Shown piece after piece: positions 1 to 6,119 of a stretch of 6,119 nt of DNA. The stretch is taken from NCBI GenBank assembly GCA_012800465.1, contig JAAZJI010000161.1:1-6119 (forward strand). The letters are read 5' to 3'. A model generated the notes under the pieces. That model did not search any database. It had not been told where the DNA came from and saw nothing but the letters and a program-made list of their open reading frames with translations. Origin of the DNA: Spirochaetales bacterium (GTDB taxonomy: Bacteria; Spirochaetota; Spirochaetia; Sphaerochaetales; Sphaerochaetaceae). The translations under genes were made by a program, and so were the position numbers. The first letter of the stretch is position 1, and each line of letters starts with the position of its first letter.

Positions 1-1
1 C

Positions 2-2005
2 AGCGAAGAGATGCGGTTGAACATGGTAAACATCGACCACCCGGGGAAGCTGGCCGACTTCATCGCCTCGATCCTCAACGTCGACCGCGCCGAACAGCAG
101 GACATCCTCGAAACGCTGGTGGTGCGCAGCCGCATCGAGAAGGTGCTGGTCTTCATCAAGAACGAACAGAACATCGCCCAGGTCCAGGCGAAGATCCAGG
201 CCCGGGTCAACAAGAAGCTGGAAAAGAACCAGCGCGACTACTTCCTTCGCGAGGAGCTGAAGTCGATCCAGCAGGAGCTCGGGCTCACGACCAACCCCAA
301 GGTGGAACTGATCGAGCGGCTCAGGAAGAAGTTCAAATCCCTTCCTCTGAACGAGGAGGCCCGCGAGACGGTGGATCGGGAGCTGAGCCGGCTGGAGATG
401 ATGGAGAGCGCCTCGCCGGAGTATTCGATCACCCGGACCTACCTGGAGATCATCAGCGACCTTCCCTGGAAGGATCCCAAGCCGGAGAATTTCTCGATCG
501 AAAGCGCCCGGAGGATCCTGGAGAAGGACCACTACGGGATGAAGGACGTCAAGGACCGGATCCTCGAGTTTCTCGCCGTCCGGAAGAAGAAGCGGGACAC
601 CAAGGGCTCGATCATCTGTCTGGTCGGTCCGCCCGGGGTCGGAAAGACGAGCGTCGGCGTTTCGATCGCCCGGGCGCTGAAGAAGGAATACTTTCGATTC
701 TCCGTCGGGGGGATGAACGACGAGAGCGAGATCAAGGGCCACCGCCGGACCTATATCGGCGCGATGCCCGGTAAGATCGTGCAGGGCCTGAGGATCACCA
801 AGAGCAAGAATCCGGTCTTCCTGATCGATGAGATCGACAAGATGGGGATCTCCTATCAGGGCGATCCCGCAAGCGCCCTTCTGGAGGTGCTTGACCCCGA
901 GCAGAACACCGCCTTCCGGGACACCTATCTGGACATACCCTTCGATGTGAGCCAGGTGCTCTTCATCGTGACCGCCAACACCCTCGAGACGATCCCCCGC
1001 CCTCTTCTGGACCGGATGGAGGTGATCCGCCTCAGCGGCTACACCAGCGACGAGAAGCTCGCGATCGGGCGGAAATACCTGGTGCCCAAGTCCTTGGAGA
1101 AGCACGGGCTGAGCAAGAAGGAGATCAGGTACTCATCAGCGATCCTCAGGAAGATCGCCGATGAGTACGCCCGGGAAGCGGGGGTGCGGAACTTCGAGAA
1201 ATCCCTGGATCGGATCAATCGGAAAGTCGCCCTGAAGCTGGTCGAACATCCCGACCTGGCCACCCCGGTCGTGATCAGAGAGGAGCAGCTGACCGAATAC
1301 CTCGGCCAGCCGGTCTTCGTCGAGGACGAGATTCTCAAGGCGGACAAGCCGGGGATGGCGATCGGCCTGGCGTGGACGAGCATGGGCGGGGACACCCTGG
1401 TCATCGAAGCGCAGAACACCCCCGGAAAGGGCGAGGTGAAGCTCACCGGCCAGCTCGGAGACGTGATGCAGGAGTCGGTCTCCATCGCCCACACCTACGT
1501 CAAGGCCCACGCCGACCGCTTCCGGATCGATCCCCGCTGGTTCGACCACAACAACGTCCATCTCCACGTCCCCGAGGGGGCGACCCCGAAGGACGGGCCT
1601 TCGGCCGGGATCACGATGACCGTCGCCCTCTACTCCCTGATCACCGACCAGGTGATGGCGCCGAACCTCGCGATGACCGGCGAGCTCACCCTGAAAGGGA
1701 AGGTCATGCCGATCGGAGGATTGAAGGAGAAGATCCTCGCCGCCAAGCGCAACAGGATCAAGGAGATCATCATTCCGCAGTTCAACAAGCGCGACCTGGA
1801 TGAACTGGATGACGAGGTGAAGAAGGGGGTGACGTTCCACAGCGTCGGTACGATCGAAGAGGTCCTCCGCCTCGCCTTCCCCGCGGATGCGAAGCGGAAG
1901 CTCAAACCCTTCCGCTCTTTCGAGGAGGCATCTTCAGCCAAAGGCGAGGAGGTCGTCTCGATCGCCGAGGCGGTTGCCAAGGCGGTGAAGGAAGCCCTCG
2001 CTTGA
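2..2005 (+). CDS. lon: ATP-dependent protease Lon (5'-truncated by window edge)
   Basis: Lon is a cytoplasmic AAA+ serine protease that unfolds and degrades damaged and short-lived regulatory proteins as a homohexamer. The frame is open to the left edge; the ATG at 11 is internal, and by comparison with E. coli Lon (784 aa) about 160-180 N-terminal residues are missing. Numbering from that ATG, residues 1-155 are the end of the N-domain and its long helical linker. The AAA+ module spans roughly 165-430, with Walker A GPPGVGKT at 206-213, Walker B VFLIDEID at 269-276, sensor-1 Asn in TAN (321-323) and sensor-2 Arg in GVRNFEKSL (391-399). The protease domain spans about 440-625, with PKDGPSAG carrying catalytic Ser531 and GGLKEKILAA carrying catalytic Lys574. 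All key residues are intact. About 40 residues (PADAKRK to the end) extend past the usual E. coli end and finish in an Ala/Lys/Glu-rich helix. The TGA stop overlaps the next gene's start. The family call is essentially certain. Confidence 0.97.
   Translation, partial: SEEMRLNMVNIDHPGKLADFIASILNVDRAEQQDILETLVVRSRIEKVLVFIKNEQNIAQVQAKIQARVNKKLEKNQRDYFLREELKSIQQELGLTTNPKVELIERLRKKFKSLPLNEEARETVDRELSRLEMMESASPEYSITRTYLEIISDLPWKDPKPENFSIESARRILEKDHYGMKDVKDRILEFLAVRKKKRDTKGSIICLVGPPGVGKTSVGVSIARALKKEYFRFSVGGMNDESEIKGHRRTYIGAMPGKIVQGLRITKSKNPVFLIDEIDKMGISYQGDPASALLEVLDPEQNTAFRDTYLDIPFDVSQVLFIVTANTLETIPRPLLDRMEVIRLSGYTSDEKLAIGRKYLVPKSLEKHGLSKKEIRYSSAILRKIADEYAREAGVRNFEKSLDRINRKVALKLVEHPDLATPVVIREEQLTEYLGQPVFVEDEILKADKPGMAIGLAWTSMGGDTLVIEAQNTPGKGEVKLTGQLGDVMQESVSIAHTYVKAHADRFRIDPRWFDHNNVHLHVPEGATPKDGPSAGITMTVALYSLITDQVMAPNLAMTGELTLKGKVMPIGGLKEKILAAKRNRIKEIIIPQFNKRDLDELDDEVKKGVTFHSVGTIEEVLRLAFPADAKRKLKPFRSFEEASSAKGEEVVSIAEAVAKAVKEALA
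1988..1994 (+). promoter_or_regulatory. Ribosome binding site for the TTG-started U32 gene
   Basis: The purine run AAGGAAG lies inside the last codons of lon, 7 bases before the TTG at 2002. It supports TTG as the start: translation from there gives MSVELLSPAGN, the normal N-terminal beginning of U32 proteins, and no ATG or GTG lies at an equivalent position. Because the site is inside lon, and the TTG overlaps the lon stop in the arrangement TTGA, initiation probably depends on ribosomes finishing lon. Confidence 0.6.
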
Positions 2006-3210
2006 GCGTCGAGCTGCTCAGCCCGGCGGGCAACCTCGAAAAGCTGCGATCCGCCCTGGAATACGGGGCGGATGCGGCGTATCTGGGGTTTTCGCCCTTT
2101 TCGCTGAGGACCAACGCCGGCAACTTCACCGAGGCCGACCTTCCCGAAGTCATCGCCCTCAAGGAGAAGACGGGCAAGAAGCTCTACTGCACGGTGAACA
2201 TGCTGTTCGATCAAAATCGGATGGCTTTGCTGGAAGAGCGGATGCCTGAGATAAAGAAGTGGCCGTTCGACGGGTTCATCGTCAGCGACCTTGGGGTCGT
2301 CCCCCTGCTCCGCAGGCATCTCGGAGATGATGTCGAACTGCATCTTTCAACCCAGGCCTCCTGCACCAACAGCGAAAGCGCCCGCTTCTACCATCGGCTC
2401 GGGTTCAAGCGGATCATCCTCGGGCGGGAGGCGAGTCTTGATGACATCAGGGCGATCAGGGACCGGAACCCCGACCTTGAGCTCGAGGTCTTCGTCCACG
2501 GGGCGATGTGCATGGCGTACAGCGGCCGCTGCCTTCTGAGCGCCCACCTCGCCGGTCGAAGCGGCAACCGCGGCGACTGCTCCCACTCATGCCGCTGGAA
2601 CTACCGCCTCGCGCTGGAGGAGAAGGAACGGGAGGGAACGTTCTATCCGATCGAAGAGTACGAGGACTACACGACGATCCTCTCCTCCAAGGATCTGTGC
2701 ATGATCGACCACCTCGATGAACTGGTCGATGCGGGCGTCTCCGCCCTGAAGATCGAAGGGCGGATGAAGAGCTCCTACTATGTCGCCGTGGTAACGAGGG
2801 CATACCGGAAAGCGCTTGATAAAGACCCCCGATGGGAACGCTATCGGGAGGACCTCTTCGACGTCTCCCATCGTGAATACTCCACGGGCTTCTTCTTCGG
2901 ATCCGGGGCAGTCGATCCGACGAAGGGTTCTTCGATCACCGGGAAGGAGTACCTGAAGCGCACCCTCTTCTGCGGGTTCATCCGGGAACGGGTAGCCGAT
3001 GACCTCTACCGCCTCGAGCTGAAGAACTCGATCAAAGCGGAGCATCGCCTCACGATCATCGCCCCCGACCTGCCCGACTTCCCCCTGACCGGGTTCACCC
3101 TGCTGGACGAGAATCTGAAGGAGATCCCCCGGGGAGATCATGGCAGATTGTGCTACCTGAGAACCGGACTTCCCGTGCGCGAAGGGTACATGATCCGGCG
3201 ATCCTTGTAG
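2002..3210 (+). CDS. Peptidase U32 family protein, TrhP/RlhA-like RNA hydroxylation factor
   Basis: This 402-residue cytoplasmic protein belongs to the U32 family, annotated historically as collagenase-like peptidase. Characterised members act in prephenate-dependent hydroxylation of tRNA wobble uridine (TrhP), 23S rRNA hydroxylation (RlhA) or O2-independent ubiquinone synthesis (UbiU/UbiV). The N-terminal ELLSPAGNLEKL (4-15) and YGADAAYLG (21-29) are typical. The family signature runs from E162 to S180 (EVFVHGAMC, then YSGRCLLS), followed by a GRSGNRGDCSHSCRW block (185-199) and LKIEGRMKS (249-257). Cys170, Cys177, Cys193 and Cys233 fall where UbiU-type proteins hold a [4Fe-4S] cluster; Cys197 is a further candidate. 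Residues from about 320 to 402 look like the C-terminal U32 beta domain, ending in YMIRR. Length and motif order fit TrhP best. The gene starts at TTG and overlaps the lon stop by four bases, so both are probably on one mRNA. The family is certain; the exact RNA substrate is inference. Confidence 0.92.
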   Translation: MSVELLSPAGNLEKLRSALEYGADAAYLGFSPFSLRTNAGNFTEADLPEVIALKEKTGKKLYCTVNMLFDQNRMALLEERMPEIKKWPFDGFIVSDLGVVPLLRRHLGDDVELHLSTQASCTNSESARFYHRLGFKRIILGREASLDDIRAIRDRNPDLELEVFVHGAMCMAYSGRCLLSAHLAGRSGNRGDCSHSCRWNYRLALEEKEREGTFYPIEEYEDYTTILSSKDLCMIDHLDELVDAGVSALKIEGRMKSSYYVAVVTRAYRKALDKDPRWERYREDLFDVSHREYSTGFFFGSGAVDPTKGSSITGKEYLKRTLFCGFIRERVADDLYRLELKNSIKAEHRLTIIAPDLPDFPLTGFTLLDENLKEIPRGDHGRLCYLRTGLPVREGYMIRRSL

Positions 3211-3301
3211 AATTCCAAGAGTTTTGGTGGGAAATTCTCGAAAAAACCCTCGAAATCCACCTGTTTCCTTCAAAATTTGACGCTATTCGACTGTTTTCTG
3301 T
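3211..3301. other. A+T-rich spacer after the U32 gene, no clear terminator
   Basis: The spacer between the U32 stop and the small gene (146 bases in all) is visibly richer in A+T than the genes around it. Just after the U32 stop there is an imperfect dyad: AGAATTCC at 3209-3216 can pair with GGAAATTCT at 3230-3238, with one bulged A. It has a 13-base loop and is followed by CG and a run of A rather than T. That is not a convincing intrinsic terminator on the plus strand. The heptamer CTCGAAA occurs twice (3238-3244 and 3249-3255). No small gene, tRNA or riboswitch is recognisable here. Confidence 0.4.
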
Positions 3302-3329
3302 TTGCGTAGCCGGTAAACCGTGGTAAAAT
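3302..3329 (+). promoter_or_regulatory. Probable extended -10 sigma-70-type promoter for the Hc1-like gene
   Basis: TAAAAT at 3324-3329 matches the TATAAT -10 consensus at five of six positions and is preceded by TGG (3321-3323), giving the extended TGnTAAAAT form. Sixteen bases upstream lies TTGCGT (3302-3307), a weak -35 with only TTG matching; an extended -10 commonly compensates for this. Transcription would start near 3336, leaving a leader of about 20 bases. That leader contains a strong Shine-Dalgarno AAAAGGAG (3343-3350), six bases before the ATG at 3357. This is pattern-based; no start site is measured. Confidence 0.6.
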
Positions 3330-3356
3330 TACGCAACATAGCAAAAGGAGTTTTCC

Positions 3357-3530
3357 ATGACAATCCACGAACAGATCGTAGCCCAGTATGAAGCCTATTT
3401 GGAAGAAAACCGGAAGTTCACGGAAAAAGGCGTGAAAGCCGCAGCGGCTCGCGCTCGCAAAGCCCTTGCCGAGATCGGCAAACTCGCCAAGGAGCGGCGC
3501 AGGGAAATCCAAGAGGAGAAGAACGCATAA
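3357..3530 (+). CDS. Small basic histone H1-like (Hc1-type) protein
   Basis: The ORF is 57 codons, ATG to TAA, with an excellent Shine-Dalgarno and its own promoter. The product has 13 Lys/Arg against 10 Glu, no Asp, no Cys and no Trp, and is almost entirely predicted helix. Residues 23-51 (EKGVKAAAARARKALAEIG, then KLAKERRREI) closely resemble the core of the Hc1 family. In Chlamydia HctA the same pattern appears as EKGNKAAAQRVR followed by KIAKVYRKE. Unlike HctA it lacks the long Lys/Ala-rich C-terminal tail, so it is a tail-less, core-only form like those annotated as 'histone H1-like' in several other phyla. A nucleoid-associated or nucleic-acid-binding role is inferred from family and charge only. 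Residues 1-22 (MTIHEQIVAQY, then EENRKF) form a more acidic, amphipathic helix that could mediate dimerisation. It is transcribed alone, between a promoter and a hairpin terminator. That it is a real gene is likely; its function is uncertain. Confidence 0.8.
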   Translation: MTIHEQIVAQYEAYLEENRKFTEKGVKAAAARARKALAEIGKLAKERRREIQEEKNA

Positions 3531-3536
3531 CCAGCA

Positions 3537-3567
3537 GAGGCGCCGGAAATCCGGCGCCTCATCTTCT
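3537..3567 (+). terminator. Intrinsic terminator of the Hc1-like gene, possibly bidirectional with valS
   Basis: GAGGCGCCGG (3537-3546) and CCGGCGCCTC (3551-3560) form a perfect 10-bp stem, eight of whose pairs are G-C, around an AAAT loop. ATCTTCT (3561-3567) follows on the plus strand, a short and interrupted U tract. The hairpin lies 6 bases after the small gene's TAA and 5 bases from the last base of the valS stop on the opposite strand. It is therefore placed to stop both convergent transcripts. On the minus strand the downstream sequence (TGCTGGTTATG) is poor in T, so termination of valS here would be weaker. Confidence 0.75.
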
Positions 3568-6119
3568 AGACGAGCGTCTTCAACAAGGTCAGGTGTTGAG
3601 CGCTCTTTTGCAGCTTCTCTTCGAACTCGGCGCGCTTGGCGTGCTCCTTTTCGATCGCCTCTTCCTTGGCGTTCCGCAGGAATCCTTCGTTGGCGAGCTT
3701 CTTCAGCGTCCCCTCAAGATTCTTTCTCGTCTTCTCGACCTCCCCCTCCAGTCGTGCAATCTCCTTGGCGACGTCGATCGCGTCGGTGACGAAGACGAAG
3801 CTCTGATAGCCGCTTCCGGCGACCGGAAGGGCGCCGTGGATCTCGATCCCGCGGTCGACTTCGACGCTCAGGGCGTTGGTGAAGAGGGCGAGCAGCCGCT
3901 CCTGGGCCTTGAAGAACGAAGCGCCGATGAACCCTTCGTCGCTTTGGATCGCGACCCGCACCTTTCGATCAAGAGGGATCTGCAGTTCGCTCCTCAACGC
4001 CCTGATCGAGGTGACCGCTTCCTGAAAGCGGGAGAAGACCGCATCCTCCTCAGGAAAGACCAGCGCTTCATCGAACTCGGGATAGGGCCGGTTGATCAAG
4101 AGGCCCTCCCGGTCCGGGAGCTTCGAATAGATCTCCTCGGTGATGAAGGAGAGGTAGGGATGCATCAGCGCCATCGACTTCTCCAACAGGTCCAGCAACA
4201 GGGAGATCTGCCGGTTCTTCGCCTCCTCGTCCCTGGAGTACATCCCCTCTTTCGCCGCTTCCAGATACCAGTCGCAGAAGTCGTTCCAGAAGAAGTCGTA
4301 GACGGCCTGGCTGCCTTCGTTGAACTTGAAGTCTTCCATCGCTGCGTGGACCTTCCGCACGGTCTGGTTGAAGCGGTGGTAGATCCACTTGTCGATCAGG
4401 CCGAACTCGATCTCCTCGATCCTTTGGAGGGTGACGCCCCCGATGTTCAGAAGGACGAACCGGGCGGCGTTCCAGACCTTGTTTGCAAATCGGCTGCCGA
4501 GGCGGAACGTATCCATGTCGATCAGGATGTCCTGACCCTGCGTAGCCATGTAGGAAAGGGTGAAGTTCATCGCGTCGGCGCCGTAGCGGTCGATGACCTC
4601 CAAGGGGTCGATCCCGTTGCCGAGGGATTTGCTCATCTTGCGCCCCTGCTTGTCCCGGACCAGACCGGTGATGTAGATGTCCTTGAAGGGGACCTCGTCG
4701 AGAAACTCCAGACTCGCCATGATCATCCGCGCCACCCAGAAGAAGATGATGTCGTACCCGGTGGTCAGGCTGTCGGTGGGGAAGAATCGCTTCAGGTCTT
4801 CGGTCTCCTCCGGCCAGCCGAGGGTGGAAAAGGGCCAGAGCCACGAGCTGAACCAAGTGTCGAGCACGTCCGACTCCTGGACGAGCTCAACTCCCTTGCA
4901 ACTCGGGCACTCGGCGGGATCCTCCCGACTGACGATCATGCGGCCGCAACCCCGGCACTCCCAGACGGGGATCCGATGGCCCCACCAGAGCTGGCGGCTG
5001 ATGCACCAGTCATGGATGTTCTCCAGCCAGTGGGTATAGGTGTTCTCCCAGTGCTTCGGATGGAACTCGATCCGTCCGTCCTTCCACGCGTTGAGCGCCT
5101 TCTTCGCCATCCCCTCCATCCGGACGAACCATTGGTTGGAGAGATACGGCTCGACGACGTTGTGGCAGCGGTAGCAGTGGCCGACTTCATGGGTGTAGGG
5201 CTCAACGCTTTTCAGGTACCCGGCGCGCCTGAGCGCTTCAACCACCTTCGGCCGGGCGGCCTCCGCCTTGAGGTTCCTGAACTCCTTGGGCACAACGTCG
5301 TTCAGCGTCCCGTCGGCGTTGAGGATGTTCACCTTGGGCAGGTCGTGCCGCAGGGCGGCGGCGTAGTCGTTGGGGTCATGGGCGGGGGTGATCTTCACGA
5401 ACCCGGTGCCGAACTCGATGTCGACGAAATCATCGGCGATGATCGGGATGGTCGTATCGGTGAGGGGAAGGCGGACGTTCATGCCGACGAGGTGTCCATA
5501 CCGCTCGTCGGCGGGGTTCACCGCGACCGCCACGTCCCCGAACATCGTCTCCGGGCGGGTCGTCGCGACGACGATCTCCCCCTCCCCCTCCTCGAACGGA
5601 TAGGCGACCTGATAGATCGCCGCGTTGCGGCTCCGGTGCTCGACCTCGTCATCGGCCAGCGCGGTCCCGCAGGAGGGGCAGTAGTTGACCAGATACTCTC
5701 CTTTGTAGATCAGATCCCGTTCATAGAGGGTGACGAACGCCTCCCGCACCGCGTTGCTCAGCCCTTCGTCCAGGGTGAAGCGCTCATGGTTCCAATCGCA
5801 TGAGCAGCCGATCTGCATCAGCTGATCCTTGATGATCCGGTGGTGCTCCTCCTTCACCTTCCAGGTCCGTTCGAGGAACTTCTCCCGACCCAGATCGTCT
5901 CGGGTCAACCCCTCGTCGGCAAGCCGACGCTCGACGACGTTCTGCGTCGCGATTCCCGCATGGTCGGTTCCCGGAACCCAGAGGGTCGGAACCCCCTTCA
6001 TCCGGTGATAGCGGACGAGGATGTCCGGCAGGCTGTTGTTCAGCGCGTGCCCCATGTGGAGGATCCCCGTCACGTTCGGCGGAGGCATCACGACGGTATA
6101 GGCTTTCCCCGTTCCTTCG
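3566..6119 (-). CDS. valS: Valine--tRNA ligase (5'-truncated by window edge)
   Basis: ValRS attaches valine to tRNA-Val and hydrolyses mischarged Thr-tRNA-Val; it is a cytoplasmic class Ia synthetase. The frame runs off the right edge. Nine further codons (EGTGKAYTV) precede the GTG at 6091, which is an internal Val, so about 30-40 N-terminal residues are missing. Numbering from that GTG: PPPNVTG then the HIGH-type HMGH at 12-15; TDHAGIATQ at 42-50; the CP1 editing domain about 170-330 with TTRPETMFGD and GTGFVKITPAHDPNDY; CISRQLWWGHRIP at 363-375; DVLDTWFSSWLWPFSTLGWP at 408-427; KMSKS at 485-489; the anticodon-binding helical domain about 565-720; and a C-terminal coiled-coil arm about 771-841. 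Cysteine pairs C138/C141, C306/C309, C379/C382 and C395/C398 resemble the two zinc sites of Thermus-type ValRS, which E. coli lacks. The gene converges on the Hc1-like gene, with the stop TAG at 3566-3568. Confidence 0.97.
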   Translation of the reverse strand, partial: EGTGKAYTVVMPPPNVTGILHMGHALNNSLPDILVRYHRMKGVPTLWVPGTDHAGIATQNVVERRLADEGLTRDDLGREKFLERTWKVKEEHHRIIKDQLMQIGCSCDWNHERFTLDEGLSNAVREAFVTLYERDLIYKGEYLVNYCPSCGTALADDEVEHRSRNAAIYQVAYPFEEGEGEIVVATTRPETMFGDVAVAVNPADERYGHLVGMNVRLPLTDTTIPIIADDFVDIEFGTGFVKITPAHDPNDYAAALRHDLPKVNILNADGTLNDVVPKEFRNLKAEAARPKVVEALRRAGYLKSVEPYTHEVGHCYRCHNVVEPYLSNQWFVRMEGMAKKALNAWKDGRIEFHPKHWENTYTHWLENIHDWCISRQLWWGHRIPVWECRGCGRMIVSREDPAECPSCKGVELVQESDVLDTWFSSWLWPFSTLGWPEETEDLKRFFPTDSLTTGYDIIFFWVARMIMASLEFLDEVPFKDIYITGLVRDKQGRKMSKSLGNGIDPLEVIDRYGADAMNFTLSYMATQGQDILIDMDTFRLGSRFANKVWNAARFVLLNIGGVTLQRIEEIEFGLIDKWIYHRFNQTVRKVHAAMEDFKFNEGSQAVYDFFWNDFCDWYLEAAKEGMYSRDEEAKNRQISLLLDLLEKSMALMHPYLSFITEEIYSKLPDREGLLINRPYPEFDEALVFPEEDAVFSRFQEAVTSIRALRSELQIPLDRKVRVAIQSDEGFIGASFFKAQERLLALFTNALSVEVDRGIEIHGALPVAGSGYQSFVFVTDAIDVAKEIARLEGEVEKTRKNLEGTLKKLANEGFLRNAKEEAIEKEHAKRAEFEEKLQKSAQHLTLLKTLV

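Noticed and set aside
1136..2343. Minus-strand open frames of 234 and 237 codons opposite lon and the U32 gene
   Set aside because: They overlap conserved catalytic regions of lon and the U32 gene, have compositionally biased translations and no recognisable motifs; they are shadows.
3209..3238. Hairpin after the U32 stop as a rho-independent terminator
   Set aside because: The stem is A+T-rich with a bulge and a 13-base loop, and it is followed by A-rich rather than T-rich sequence on the coding strand.
3277..3282. TTGACG as a -35 element for the small gene
   Set aside because: It is a good -35 match, but no acceptable -10 lies 16-18 bases downstream. The TAAAAT box at 3324 is about 41 bases away, so the extended -10 with the weak TTGCGT is preferred.
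3270..3512. Minus-strand 80-codon open frame across the intergenic region and the small gene
   Set aside because: It runs antisense through the Hc1-like gene and its promoter and shows no family resemblance. The plus-strand gene has far better start signals and homology.
3593..5803. A 736-codon open frame on the plus strand, antisense to valS
   Set aside because: It lies wholly inside valS, whose motifs are unmistakable. The translation is a low-complexity Val/Asp/Leu/Gly-rich string with no family resemblance. Long antisense frames are expected opposite G+C-rich genes with strong codon bias.
1..6119. An undescribed defence, mobile or biosynthetic system
   Set aside because: All space is taken by lon, a U32 gene, a small Hc1-like gene and valS. 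There are no repeats, transposase, integrase, attachment sites or array-like structures, and no gap above 150 bases.

Overview
This is a compact, G+C-rich bacterial chromosomal segment with four genes: two on the left reading rightwards (lon, then a U32-family gene), one tiny gene in the middle, and a valyl-tRNA synthetase gene reading leftwards from the right edge. The Lon residues around the Walker B region (QGLRITK, FLIDEIDKM, TIPRPLLDRMEVI), the ValRS and the U32 protein all read most like spirochaete homologues. I therefore lean to a G+C-rich member of Spirochaetota, with moderate confidence. This is recall of family patterns, not a search.

Layout. Bases 2-2005 hold the 3' part of lon (ATP-dependent protease). 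Its N-terminal substrate-binding domain is mostly outside the window, but the AAA+ and Ser-Lys protease domains are complete. The stop codon of lon overlaps a TTG start at 2002, which opens a U32 'peptidase' family gene (2002-3210) of the kind involved in tRNA or rRNA hydroxylation. These two form a translationally coupled pair. Bases 3211-3356 are a distinctly A+T-rich intergenic stretch carrying an extended -10 promoter and a good ribosome binding site. They serve a 57-residue basic protein (3357-3530) that resembles the core of histone H1-like Hc1 proteins. A perfect 10-bp GC hairpin at 3537-3560 follows. It lies between the small gene and the convergent end of valS, and probably ends transcription from one or both sides. 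Bases 3566-6119 (minus strand) are valS, complete at its 3' end and missing only a short N-terminal piece at the right edge.

All recognisable genes are housekeeping: protein quality control, RNA modification, nucleoid or DNA binding, and tRNA charging. I see no mobile element, CRISPR array, RNA gene or defence system. The least routine item is the small Hc1-like gene, a self-contained transcription unit with its own promoter and terminator.
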